Positions 25,860 to 39,769 of a stretch of 64,000 bases of DNA are shown here, one piece after another. This DNA is from Monomorium pharaonis (lineage: Eukaryota; Arthropoda; Insecta; Hymenoptera; Formicidae), in NCBI RefSeq assembly GCF_013373865.1, contig NC_050476.1:1440826-1504825 (forward strand), written 5' to 3'. Each line of letters begins with the position of its first letter. Within the stretch, counting starts at the first letter, position 1. The notes beneath the pieces are model-generated. The model was not told the origin of the DNA. It worked only from the letters and a program-made list of their open reading frames with translations, and did not search any database. Both the position numbers and the translations under genes were made by a program.

Positions 25860-28800
25860 ATTAAAAAATTTTAAAAGTATTTTTCAACAACTATCTAAAT
25901 GGAAAACTTATATTTATAGGCCTAGACATGAGATGCTGGTTGAATATCGACAGTTCTATTTCTTTTAACGCAGTTCCCATATAGATACGGACGCGTACAA
26001 TAATTTTCTAAAGAATTTCGGTAATATAAATAATTAAAACATTTTTTAAACAATTATTTTACCCGGAAAACTTGAATTTTGAGAGCTAGACGTGAGATGC
26101 TGATCAAATATCGACAGTTCAATTTATTTTAACGCAGTTCTCATATTGTTCAGGACGCGTACAATAGTTTTTTTAAAAGTTACGTTGTTATAATTAATTA
26201 GAAGATTTTTTAAACAATTATTATGCCCGAAAAACTTGAATTTTGAAGTCTAGACGTGAAGTGCTAATCGAATATCGACAGATTTATTTATTTTAACGCA
26301 GTTTTCATATAGTTCCGGACGCGTACTATAATTTTCTAAAAAGTTCCGGGGATATAATTAATTAAAACACTTTTTAAACAATTATTTTGCCCTAAAAACT
26401 TGAATTTTGAAGGCTAGACGTAAAGTGCTAATCAAACATCGACAGATTAATTTATTTTAAAGCAGTTTTCATATAGTTCCGGACGCGTACAATAATTTTC
26501 CATAAAGATAAGGTGTTATAATTATTAAAAACATTTTTTAAACAATTATTTTTCCCCAAAAACTTGAATTTTGAGGGCTAGACGTGTAGTGCTAATCGAA
26601 TATCGACAGATTAATTTATTTTAACGCAGTTTTCATATAGTTCCGGACGCGTACAATAGTTTTCTAAAAAGTTATTGTGTTATAATTAATTAAAACATTT
26701 TTTAAACAATTATTTTTCCCCAAAAACTTGAATTTTGAGGGCTAGACGTGTAGTGCTAATCGAATATCGACAGATTAATTTATTCTAACGCAGTTTTCAT
26801 ATAGTTCCGGACGCGTACAATAGTTTTCTAAAAAGTTATTGTGTTATAATTAATTAAAACATTTTTTAAACAATTATTTTGCTCTGAAAACTTGAATTTT
26901 GAAGGCTAGACGTAAAGTGCTAATCGAATATCGACAGATTAATTTATTTTAACGCAGTAGTCATATAGTTCCGGACGCGTGCAATAATTTTCTATAGAGA
27001 TAAGGTGTTATAATTAATAAAAACATTTTTTAAACAATTATTTTTCCCCAAAAACTTGAATTTTGAGAGCTAAACGTGTAGTGCTAATTGAATATCGACA
27101 GATTAATTTATTTTAACGCGGTATTCATATAGTTCCGGACGCGTGCAATAATTTTCTATAGGAATAAAATGTTATAATTAATTATAACATTTTTTAAACA
27201 ATTATTTTTCCCAAAAAACCTGAATTTTGAGGGCTAGACGTGTAGTGCTAATTGAATTTTGAAAGATTAATTTATTCTAACGCAGTTTTCATATAGTTCC
27301 GGACGCGTACAATAGTTTTCTGAAAGGTTATTGTGTTATAATTAATTAAAACATTTTTTAAACAATTATTTTGCCTTGAAAACTTGAATTTTGAAGGCTA
27401 GACGTAAAGTGCTAATCTAATATCGACAGATTAATTTATTTTAACGCAGTATTCATATAGTTCCGGACGCGTGCAATAATTTTCTATAGAGATAAGGTGT
27501 TATAATTAATAAAAACATTTTTTAAACAATTATTTTTCCCCAAAAACTTGAATTTTGAGGGCTAAACGTGTAGTGCTAATCGAATATCGACAGATTAATT
27601 TATTTTAACGCAGTATTCATATAGTTCCGGACGCGTGCAATAATTTTCTATAGACATAAAGTGTTATAATTAATTATAACATTTTTTAAACAATTATTTT
27701 TCCCAAAAAACCTGAACTTTGAGGGCTAGACGTGTAGTGCTAATTGAATATCAACAGATTAATTTATTCTAACGCAGTTTTCATATAGTTCCGGACGCGT
27801 ACAATAGTTTTCTAAAAAGTTATTGTGTTATAATTAATTAAAACATTTTTTAAACAATTATTTTGCCCTGAAAACTTGAATTTTGAAGGCAAAACGTAAA
27901 GTGCTAATCAAATATCGACAGATTAATTTATTTTAACGCAGTATTCATATAGTTCCGGACGCGTGCAATAATTTTCTATAGAGATAAGGTGTTATAATTA
28001 ATAAAAACATTTTTTAAACAATTATTTTTCCCCAAAAACTTGAATTTTGAGGGCTAGACGTGTAGTGCTAATCGAATATTGACAGATTAATTTATTTTAA
28101 CGCAGTATTCATATAGTACCGGACGCGTGCAATAATTTTCTATAAAGATAAGGTGTTGGAATTAATTATAACATTTTTTAAACAATTATTTTTCCCAAAA
28201 AACCTGAATTTTGAGGGCTAGACGTGTAGTGCTAATCGAATATCGACAGATTAATTTATTTTAACGCAGTTTTCATATAGTTCCGGACGAGTACAATAGT
28301 TTTCTAAAAAGTTATTGTGTTATAATTAATTAAAACATTTTTTAAACAATTATTTTGCCCTGAAAACTTGAATTTTGAAAACTAGACGTAAAGTGCTAAT
28401 CGAATATCGACAGATTAATTTATTTTAACACAGTATTCATATAATTTCGGACGCGTGCAATAATTTTCTATAGAGATAAAGTGTTATAATTAATAAAAAC
28501 ATTTTTTAAACAATTATTTTTCCCCAAAAACTTGAATTTTGAGGGCTAGACGTGTAGTGCTAATCGAATATCGACAGATTAATTTATTTTAACGCAGTAT
28601 TCATATAGTTCCGGACGCGTGCAATAATTTTCTATAGAGATAAGGTGTTATAATTAATTATAACATTTTTTAAACAATTATTCTTCAAAAAAAACCTGAA
28701 TTTTGAGGGTTAGACGTGTAGTGCTAATCGAATATCGACGAATTAATTTATTCTAACGCAGTTTTCATATAGTTCCGGACGCGTGCAATAGTTTTCTAAA

Positions 28801-31800
28801 AAGTTATTGTGTTATAATTAATTAAAACATTTTTTAAACAATTATTTTGCCCTGAAAACTTGAATTTTGAAGGCTAGACGTAAAGTGCTAATCGAATATC
28901 GACAGATTAATTTATTTTAACGCAGTATTCATATAATTTCGGACGCGTGCAATAATTTTCTATAGAGATAAAGTGTTATAATTAATAAAAACATTTTTTA
29001 AACCATTATTTTTCCCCAAAAACTTGAATTTTGAAGGCTAGACGTAAAGTGCTAATCGAATATCGACAGATTAATTTATTTTAACGCAGTTTTCATATAG
29101 TTTCGGACGCGTACAATAGTTTTCTAAAAAGTTATTGTGTTATAATTAATTAAAACATTTTTTAAACAATTATTTTTCCCAAAAAACCTGAATTTTGAGG
29201 GCTAAACGTGTAGTGCTAATCGAATATCGACAGATTAATTTATTCTAACGCAGTTTTCATATAGTTCCGGACGCGTACAATAATTTTCTAAAAAGTTATT
29301 GTGTTATAATTAATTAAAACATTTTTTAAACAATTATTTGCCCTGAAAACTTGAATTTTGAAAGCTAGACGTAAAGTGCTAATCGAATATCGACATATTA
29401 ATTTATTTTAACGCAGTATTCATATAGTTCCGGACGCGTGCAATAATTTTCTATAGAGATAAGGTGTTATAATTAATTATAACATTTTTTAAACAATTAT
29501 TTTTCCCAAAAAACCTGAATTTTGAGGGCTAGACGTGTAGTGCTAATCGAATATCGACAGATTAATTTATTCTAACGCAGTTTTCATATAGGTCCGGACT
29601 CGTACAATAGTTTTCTAAAAAGTTATTGTGTTATAATTAATTAAAACATTTTTTAAACAATTATTTTGCCCTGAAAACTTGAATTTTGAAGGCTAGACGT
29701 AAAGTGCTAATCGAATATCGACAAATTAATTTATTTTAACGCAGTATTCATATATTTCCGGACGCGTGCAATAATTTTCTATAGAGATAAGGTGATATAA
29801 TTAATTATAACATTTTTTAAACAATTATTTTTCCCAAAAAACCTGAATTTTGAGGGCTAGACGTGTAGTGCTAATCGAATATCGACAGATTAATTTATTC
29901 TAACGCAGTTTTCATATAGCTCCGGACTCGTAAAATAGTTTTCTAAAAAGTTATTGTGTTATAATTAATTAAAACATTTTTTAAACAATTATTTTGCCCT
30001 GAAAACTTGAATTTTGAAGGCTAGACGTAAAGTGCTAATCGAATATCGACAGATTAATTTATTTTAACGCAGTATTCATATAGTTCCGGACGCGTGCAAT
30101 AATTTTCTATAGAGATAAGGTGTTATAATTAATAAAAACATTTTTTAAACAATTATTTTTCCCCAAAAACTTGAACTTTGAGGGCTAGACGTGTAGTGCT
30201 AATCGAATATCGACAGATTAATTTATTCTAACGCAGTTCTCATATAGTTCCGGACGCGTACAATAGTTTTCTAAAAAGTTATTGTGTTATAATTAATTAA
30301 AACATTTTTTAAACAATTATTTTGCCCTGAAAACTTGAATTTTGAAGGCTAGACGTAAAGTGCTAATTGAATATCGACAGATTAATTTATTTTAACGCAG
30401 TATTCATATAGTTCCGGACGCGTGCAATAATTTTCTATAGAGATAAGGTGTTATAATTAATAAAAACATTTTTTAAACAATTATTTTTCCCCAAAAACTT
30501 GAATTTTGAGGGCTAGACGTGTAGTGCTAATCGAATAACGACAGATTAATTTATTTTAACGCAGTATTCATATAGTTCCGGACGCGTGCAATAATTTTCT
30601 ATAGAGATAAGGTGTTATAATTAATTATAACATTTTTTAAACAATTATTTTTCCCAAAAAACCTGAATTTTGAGGGCTAGACGTGTAGTGCTAATCGAAT
30701 ATCGACAGATTAATTTATTTTAACGCAGTGTTCATATAGTTCCGGACGCGTACAATAGTTTTCTAAAAAGTTATTGTGTTATAATTAATTAAAACATTTT
30801 TTAAACAATTATTTTGCCCTGAAAACTTGAATTTTGAAGGCTAGACGTAAAGTGCTAATCGAATATCGACAGATTAATTTATTTTAACGCAGTTTTCATA
30901 TAGTTCCGGACGCGTACAATAGTTTTCTAAAAAGTTATTGTGTTATAATTAATTAAAACATTTTTTAAACAATTATTTTTCCCCAAAAACTTGAATTTTG
31001 AGGGCTAGACGTGTAGTGCTAATCGAATATCGACAGATTAATTTATTTTAACGCAGTATTCATATAGTTCCGGACGCGTGCAATAATTTTCTATAGAGAT
31101 AAGGTGTTATAAATAATTATAACATTTTTTAAACAATTATTTTTCCCAAAAAACCTGAATTTTGAAAGCTAGACGTGTAGTGCTAATCGAATATCGACAG
31201 ATTAAATTATTTTAACGCAGTTTTCATATAATTTTGGACGCGTGCAATAATTTTCTATAGAGATAAAGTGTTATAATTAATAAAAACATTTTTTAAACAA
31301 TTATTTTTCCCCAAAAACTTGAATTTTGAGGGCTAGACGTGTAGTGCTAATCGAATATCGACAGATTAATTTATTTTAACGCAGTTTTCATATAGTTCCG
31401 GACGCGTACAATAGTTTTCTAAAAAGTTATTGTGTTATAATTAATTAAAACATTTTTTAAACAATTATTTTTCCCCAAAAACTTGAATTTTGAGGGCTAG
31501 ACGTGTAGTGCTAATCGAATATCGACAGATTAATTTATTTTAACGCAGTATTCATATAGTTCCGGACGCGTGCAATAATTTTATATAGAGATAAGGTGTT
31601 ATAATTAATAAAAACATTTTTTAAACAATTATTTTTCCCCAAAAACTTGAACTTTGAGGGCTAGACGTGTAGTGCTAATCGAATATCGACAGATTAATTT
31701 ATTTTAACGCAGTTTTCATATAGTTCCGGACGCGTGAAATAGTTTTCTAAAAAGTTATTGTGTTATAATTAATTAAAACATTTTTTAAACAATTATTTTT

Positions 31801-34800
31801 GCCAAAAAACTTGAATTTTGAGGGCTAGACGTGTAGTGCTAATCGAATATCGACAGATTAATTTATTTTAACGCAGTATTCATATAGTTCCGGACGCGTG
31901 CAATAATTTTCTATAGAGATAAGGTGTTATAATTAAGTATAACATTTTTTAAACAATTATTTTTTTCAAAAAATCTGAATTTTGAGGGCTAGACGTGTAG
32001 TGCTAATCGAATATCGACAGATTAATTTATTCTAACGCAGTTTTCATTTAGTTCCGGACGCGTACAATAGTTTTCTAAAAAGTTATTGTGTTATAATTAA
32101 TTAAAACATTTTTTAAACAATTATTTTGCCCTGAAAACTTGAATTTTGAAGGCTAGACGTAAAGTGCTAATCGAATATCGACAAATTAATTTATTTTAAA
32201 GCAGTATTCATCCAGTTCCGGACGCGTGCAATAATTTTTTATAGAGATAAGGTGTTATAATTAATAAAAACATTTTTTAAACAATTATTTTTCCCCAAAA
32301 ACTTGAATTTTGAGAGCTAAACGTGTAGTGCTAATTGAATATCGACAGATTAATTTATTTTAACGCGGTATTCATATAGTTCCGGACGCGTGCAATAATT
32401 TTCTATAGAGATAAGGTGTTATAATTAATTATAACATTTTTTAAACAATTATTTTTCCCAAAAAACGTGAATTTTGAGGGCTAGACGTGTAGTGCTAATT
32501 GAATTTTGAAAGATTAATTTATTCTAACGCAGTTTTCATATAGTTCCGGACGCGTACAATAGTTTTCTAAAAAGTTATTGTGTTTGAATTAATTAAAACA
32601 TTTTTTAAACAATTATTTTGCCCTGAAAACTTGAATTTTGAAGGCTAGACGTAAAGTGCTAATCGAATATCGACAGATTAATTTATTTTAACGCAGTATT
32701 CATATAGTTCGGGACGCGTGCAATAATTTTCTATAGAGATAAGGTGTTATAATGAATAAAAACATTTTTTAAACAATTATTTTTCCCCAAAAACTTGAAC
32801 TTTGAGGGCTAGACGTGTAGTGCTAATCGAAAATCGACAGATTAATTTATTTTAACGCAGTTCTCATATAGTTCCGGACGCGTACAATAGTTTTCTAAAA
32901 AGTTATTGTGTTATAATTAATTAGAACATTTTTTAAACAATTATTTTGCCCTGAAAACTTGAATTTTGAAGGCTAGACGTAAAGTGCTAATCGAATATCG
33001 TCAGATTAATTTATTTTAACGCAGTATTCATATAGTTCCGGACGCGTGCAATAATTTTCTATAGAGATAAAGTGTTATAATTAATAAAAACATTTTTTAA
33101 ACAATTATTTTTCCCCAAAAACTTGAATTTTGAGGGCTAGACGTGTAGTGCTAATCGAATATCGACAGATTAATTTATTTTAACGCAGTATTCATATAGT
33201 TCCGGACGCGTGCAATAATTTTCTATAAAGATAAGGTGTTATAATTAATTATAACATTTTTTAAACAATTATTTTTCCCAAAAAACCTGAATTTTGAGGG
33301 CTAGACGTGTAGTGCTAATCGAATATCGACAGATTAATTTATTTTAACGCAGTGTTCATATAGTTCCGGACGCGTACAATAGTTTTCTAAAAAGTTATTG
33401 TGTTATAATTAATTAAAACATTTTTTAAACAACTATTTTGCCCTGAAAACTTGAATTTTGAAGGCTAGACGTAAAGTGCTAATCGAATATCGACAGATTA
33501 ATTTATTTTAACGCAGTTTTCATATAGTTCCAGACGCGTACAATAGTTTTCTAAAAAGTTATTGTGTTATAATTAATTAAAACATTTTTTAAACAATTAT
33601 TTTGCCCTGAAAACTTGAATTTTGAAGGCTAGACGTAAAGTGCTAATCGAATATCGACAGATTAATTTATTTTAACGCAGTATTCATATAATTTCGGACG
33701 CGTGCAATAATTTTCTATAGAGATAAAGTGTTATAATTAATAAAAACATTTTTTAAACAATTATTTTTCCCCAAAAACTTGAATTTTGAAGGCTAGACGT
33801 AAAGTGCTAATCGAATATCGACAGATTAATTTATTTTAACGCAGTTTTCATATAGTTTCGGACGCGTACAATAGTTTTCTAAAAAGTTATTGTGTTATAA
33901 TTAATTAAAACATTTTTTAAACAATTATTTTTCCCCAAAAAACTGAATTTTGAGGGCTAGACGTGTAGTGCTAATCGAATATCGACAGATTAATTTATTC
34001 TAACGCAGTTTTCATATAGTTCCGGACGCGTACAATAATTTTCTAAAAAGTTATTGTGTTATAATTAATTAAACCATTTTTTAAACAATTATTTGCCCTG
34101 AAAACATGAATTTTGAAAGCTAGACGTAAAATGCTAATCGAATATCGACAGATTAATTTATTTTAACGCAGTATTCATATAGTTCCGGACGCGTGCAATA
34201 ATTTTCTATAGAGATAAGGTGTTATAATTAATTATAACATTTTTTAAACAATTATTCTTCAAAAAAAACCTGAATTTTGAGGGTTAGACGTGTAGTGCTA
34301 ATCGAATATCGACGAATTAATTTATTCTAACGCAGTTTTCATATAGTTCCGGACGCGTACAATAGTTTTCTAAAAAGTTATTGTGTTATAATTAATTAAA
34401 ACATTTTTTAAACAATTATTTTGCCCTGAAAACTTGAATTTTGAAGGCTAGACGTAAAGTGCTAATCGAATATCGACAGATTAATTTATTTTAACGCAGT
34501 ATTCATATAATTTCGGACGCGTGCAATAATTTTCTATAGAGATAAGGTGTTATAATTAATAAAAACATTTTTTAAACAATTATTTTTCCCCAAAAACTTG
34601 AACTTTGAGGGATAGACGTGTAGTGCTAATCGAATATCGACAGATTAATTTATTCTAACGCAGTTCTCATATAGTTCCGGACGCGTACAATAGTTTTCTA
34701 AAAAGTTATTGTGTTATAATTAATTAAAACATTTTTTAAACAATTATTTTTCCCCAAAAAACTGAATTTTGAGGGCTAGACGTGTAGTGCTAATCGAATA

Positions 34801-37800
34801 TCGACAGATTAATTTATTCTAACGCAGTTTTCATATAGTTCCGGACGCGTACAATAGTTTTCTAAAAAGTTATTGTGTTATAATTAATTAAAACATTTTT
34901 TAAACAATTATTTTGCTCTGAAAACTTGAATTTTCAAGGCTAGACGTAAAGTGCTAATCGAATATCGACAGATTAATTTATTTTAACGCAGTAGTCATAT
35001 AGTTCCGGACGCGTGCAATAATTTTCTATAGAGATAAGGTGTTATAATTAATAAAAACATTTTTTAAACAATTATTTTTCCCCAAAAACTTGAATTTTGA
35101 GAGCTAAACGTGTAGTGCTAATTGAATATCGACAGATTAATTTATTTTAACGCGGTATTCATATAGTTCCGGACGCGTGCAATAATTTTCTATAGGAATA
35201 AAATGTTATAATTAATTATAACATTTTTTAAACAATTATTTTTCCCAAAAAACCTGAATTTTGAGGGCTAGACGTGTAGTGCTAATTGAATTTTGAAAGA
35301 TTAATTTATTCTAACGCAGTTTTCATATAGTTCCGGACGCGTACAATAGTTTTCTGAAAGGTTATTGTGTTATAATTAATTAAAACATTTTTTAAACAAT
35401 TATTTTGCCTTGAAAACTTGAATTTTGAAGGCTAGACGTAAAGTGCTAATCTAATATCGACAGATTAATTTATTTTAACGCAGTATTCATATAGTTCCGG
35501 ACGCGTGCAATAATTTTCTATAGAGATAAGGTGTTATAATTAATAAAAACATTTTTTAAACAATTATTTTTCCCCAAAAACTTGAATTTTGAGGGCTAAA
35601 CGTGTAGTGCTAATCGAATATCGACAGATTAATTTATTTTAACGCAGTATTCATATAGTTCCGGACGCGTGCAATAATTTTCTATAGACATAAAGTGTTA
35701 TAATTAATTATAACATTTTTTAAACAATTATTTTTCCCAAAAAACCTGAACTTTGAGGGCTAGACGTGTAGTGCTAATTGAATATCAACAGATTAATTTA
35801 TTCTAACGCAGTTTTCATATAGTTCCGGACGCGTACAATAGTTTTCTAAAAAGTTATTGTGTTATAATTAATTAAAACATTTTTTAAACAATTATTTTGC
35901 CCTGAAAACTTGAATTTTGAAGGCAAAACGTAAAGTGCTAATCAAATATCGACAGATTAATTTATTTTAACGCAGTATTCATATAGTTCCGGACGCGTGC
36001 AATAATTTTCTATAGAGATAAGGTGTTATAATTAATAAAAACATTTTTTAAACAATTATTTTTCCCCAAAAACTTGAATTTTGAGGGCTAGACGTGTAGT
36101 GCTAATCGAATATTGACAGATTAATTTATTTTAACGCAGTATTCATATAGTACCGGACGCGTGCAATAATTTTCTATAAAGATAAGGTGTTGGAATTAAT
36201 TATAACATTTTTTAAACAATTATTTTTCCCAAAAAACCTGAATTTTGAGGGCTAGACGTGTAGTGCTAATCGAATATCGACAGATTAATTTATTTTAACG
36301 CAGTTTTCATATAGTTCCGGACGAGTACAATAGTTTTCTAAAAAGTTATTGTGTTATAATTAATTAAAACATTTTTTAAACAATTATTTTGCCCTGAAAA
36401 CTTGAATTTTGAAAACTAGACGTAAAGTGCTAATCGAATATCGACAGATTAATTTATTTTAACACAGTATTCATATAATTTCGGACGCGTGCAATAATTT
36501 TCTATAGAGATAAAGTGTTATAATTAATAAAAACATTTTTTAAACAATTATTTTTCCCAAAAACTTGAATTTTGAAGGCTAGACGTGTAGTGCTAATCGA
36601 ATATCGACAGATTAATTTATTTTAACGCAGTTTTCATATAGTTCCGGACGCGTGAAATAGTTTTCTAAAAAGTTATTGTGTTATAATTAATTAAAACATT
36701 TTTTAAACAATTATTTTGCCAAAAAACTTGAATTTTGAGGGCTAGACGTGTAGTGCTAATCGAATATCGACAGATTAATTTATTTTAACGCAGTATTCAT
36801 ATAGTTCCGGACGCGTGCAATAATTTTCTATAGAGATAAGGTGTTATAATTAAGTATAACATTTTTTAAACAATTATTTTTTCAAAAAATCTGAATTTTG
36901 AGGGCTAGACGTGTAGTGCTAATCGAATATCGACAGATTAATTTATTCTAACGCAGTTTTCATTTAGTTCCGGACGCGTACAATAGTTTTCTAAAAAGTT
37001 ATTGTGTTATAATTAATTAAAACATTTTTTAAACAATTATTTTGCCCTGAAAACTTGAATTTTGAAGGCTAGACGTAAAGTGCTAATCGAATATCGACAA
37101 ATTAATTTATTTTAAAGCAGTATTCATCCAGTTCCGGACGCGTGCAATAATTTTTTATAGAGATAAGGTGTTATAATTAATAAAAACATTTTTTAAACAA
37201 TTATTTTTCCCCAAAAACTTGAATTTTGAGAGCTAAACGTGTAGTGCTAATTGAATATCGACAGATTAATTTATTTTAACGCGGTATTCATATAGTTCCG
37301 GACGCGTGCAATAATTTTCTATAGAGATAAGGTGTTATAATTAATTATAACATTTTTTAAACAATTATTTTTCCCAAAAAACGTGAATTTTGAGGGCTAG
37401 ACGTGTAGTGCTAATTGAATTTTGAAAGATTAATTTATTCTAACGCAGTTTTCATATAGTTCCGGACGCGTACAATAGTTTTCTAAAAAGTTATTGTGTT
37501 ATGAATTAATTAAAACATTTTTTAAACAATTATTTTGCCCTGAAAACTTGAATTTTGAAGGCTAGACGTAAAGTGCTAATCGAATATCGACAGATTAATT
37601 TATTTTAACGCAGTATTCATATAGTTCGGGACGCGTGCAATAATTTTTTATAGAGATAAGGTGTTATAATGAATAAAAACATTTTTTAAACAATTATTTT
37701 TCCCCAAAAACTTGAACTTTGAGGGCTAGACGTGTAGTGCTAATCGAAAATCGACAGATTAATTTATTTTAACGCAGTTCTCATATAGTTCCGGACGCGT

Positions 37801-39242
37801 ACAATAGTTTTCTAAAAAGTTATTGTGTTATAATTAATTAGAACATTTTTTAAACAATTATTTTGCCCTGAAAACTTGAATTTTGAAGGCTAGACGTAAA
37901 GTGCTAATCGAATATCGTCAGATTAATTTATTTTAACGCAGTATTCATATAGTTCCGGACGCGTGCAATAATTTTCTATAGAGATAAAGTGTTATAATTA
38001 ATAAAAACATTTTTTAAACAATTATTTTTCCCCAAAAACTTGAATTTTGAGGGCTAGACGTGTAGTGCTAATCGAATATCGACAGATTAATTTATTTTAA
38101 CGCAGTATTCATATAGTTCCGGACGCGTGCAATAATTTTCTATAAAGATAAGGTGTTATAATTAATTATAACATTTTTTAAAACAATTATTTTTCCCAAA
38201 AAACCTGAATTTTGAGGGCTAGACGTGTAGTGCTAATCGAATATCGACAGATTAATTTATTTTAACGCAGTGTTCATATAGTTCCGGACGCGTACAATAG
38301 TTTTCTAAAAGTTATTGTGTTATAATTAATTAAAACATTTTTAAACAACTATTTTGCCCTGAAAACTTGAATTTTGAAGGCTAGACGTAAAGTGCTAATC
38401 GAATATCGACAGATTAATTTATTTTAACGCAGTTTTCATATAGTTCCAGACGCGTACAATAGTTTTCTAAAAAGTTATTGTGTTATAATTAATTAAAACA
38501 TTTTTAAACAATTATTTTGCCCTGAAAACTTGAATTTTGAAGGCTAGACGTAAAGTGCTAATCGAATATCGACAGATTAATTTATTTTAACGCAGTATTC
38601 ATATAATTTCGGACGCGTGCAATAATTTTCTATAGAGATAAAGTGTTATAATTAATAAAAACATTTTTTAAACAATTATTTTTCCCCAAAAACTTGAATT
38701 TTGAAGGCTAGACGTAAAGTGCTAATCGAATATCGACAGATTAATTTTATTTAACGCAGTTTTCATATAGTTCGGACGCGTACAATAGTTTTCTAAAAAG
38801 TTATTGTGTTATAATTAATTAAAACATTTTTTAAACAATTATTTTTCCCCAAAAAACTGAATTTTGAGGGCTAGACGTGTAGTGCTAATCGAATATCGAC
38901 AGATTAATTTATTCTAACGCAGTTTTCATATAGTTCCGGACGCGTACAATAATTTTCTAAAAAGTTATTGTGTTATAATTAATTAAAACATTTTTTAAAC
39001 AATTATTTGCCCTGAAAACATGAATTTTGAAAGCTAGACGTAAAATGCTAATCGAATATCGACAGATTAATTTATTTTAACGCAGTATTCATATAGTTCC
39101 GGACGCGTGCAATAATTTTCTATAGAGATAAGGTGTTATAATTAATTATAACATTTTTTAAACAATTATTCTTCAAAAAAAACCTGAATTTTGAGGGTTA
39201 GACGTGTAGTGCTAATCGAATATCGACGAATTAATTTATTCT
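25860..39242. repeat. 164-bp satellite array, left part
   Basis: Head-to-tail monomers of about 164 bp. Successive TTCCGGACGCG landmarks fall at, for example, 26641, 26805 and 26969. The monomer is AT-rich with one GC-rich core, TTCCGGACGCGT. Three classes occur: A (ACAATAG after the core, GCCCTGAAAACTTG later, GACGTAAAGTGC), B (GCAATAATTTTCTATAG, AATAAAAAC, CCCCAAAAACTTG) and C (same start as B, AATTATAAC, CCCAAAAAACCTG). Between 26.8 and 28.8 kb they run A-B-C, a trimer of about 492 bp. About 81 monomers lie here. Monomers at the left edge (25860-26400) are the most diverged, as expected at an array border. No coding capacity. Confidence 0.95.
39238..39242. repeat. target site duplication, left copy
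   Basis: ATTCT before the 5' LTR, repeated exactly at 44242-44246. The satellite consensus here reads TTTATTCTAACGCAG, so the two copies join to a normal monomer. Confidence 0.93.
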
Positions 39243-39612
39243 TGTTGGATATTCAAGACGGCCGCCCTCATCACGCGGTATACACTTGAGACCTCCCGGC
39301 AGGGGTTCTCGACTGCACCATTGGTAACACTGGCGACGTGGACCAATAATCGATCGCGGCACTCGCGATACCGAGTGCGACTCTATCGATTATACTCACT
39401 TTACTCGAACCGTATACACATTCTTTTTTTTCTTACTTTTCCTTCTTCAGTTAATACATCCAAATATATCTCTCCACCGTCGAGTATTCAACCGTAATTA
39501 CTTTTGTACTCATCGACACCTTGTAATACTGTGCTTTACTAAATACACGAAATCGTGTAACATTGTCTAAAGTGTTTATTTTCTCGTCGTCACCCACTAC
39601 CTCGAGCTTATA
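39243..39612 (+). repeat. 5' LTR, 370 bp
   Basis: Starts TGTTGGATATTCAAG and ends CTCGAGCTTATA. Same length and, by eye, same sequence as 43872-44241. The 5' TGTTG start is usual for copia LTRs. The 3' end TTATA is not the canonical CA, but it is fixed by the target site duplication and by the primer site that follows. Confidence 0.95.
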
Positions 39613-39628
39613 GGTTATGGGCCCAGAC
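39613..39628 (+). promoter_or_regulatory. primer binding site
   Basis: GGTTATGGGCCCAGAC follows the 5' LTR without spacer. Insect copia elements prime from an internal half of initiator tRNA-Met, whose complement reads in this way (family knowledge). Confidence 0.8.
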
Positions 39629-39769
39629 TAACGCACTTCTTGTCGCACAGCGAGAGATCCGTTTTTCTGCATCGCGTCACTAAGACAGCGAACTGCCTTG
39701 TGAAGTTTAGTGTCGGTCGCAACAATCGCAAAAACCGTACAGTCAATCTCGCACACACGGACAAAGACA

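Noticed and set aside
39710..39769. Upstream GTG start for the copia polyprotein
   Set aside because: The ATG at 39770 starts the conserved Gag N-terminus; the 20 extra residues have no family counterpart.
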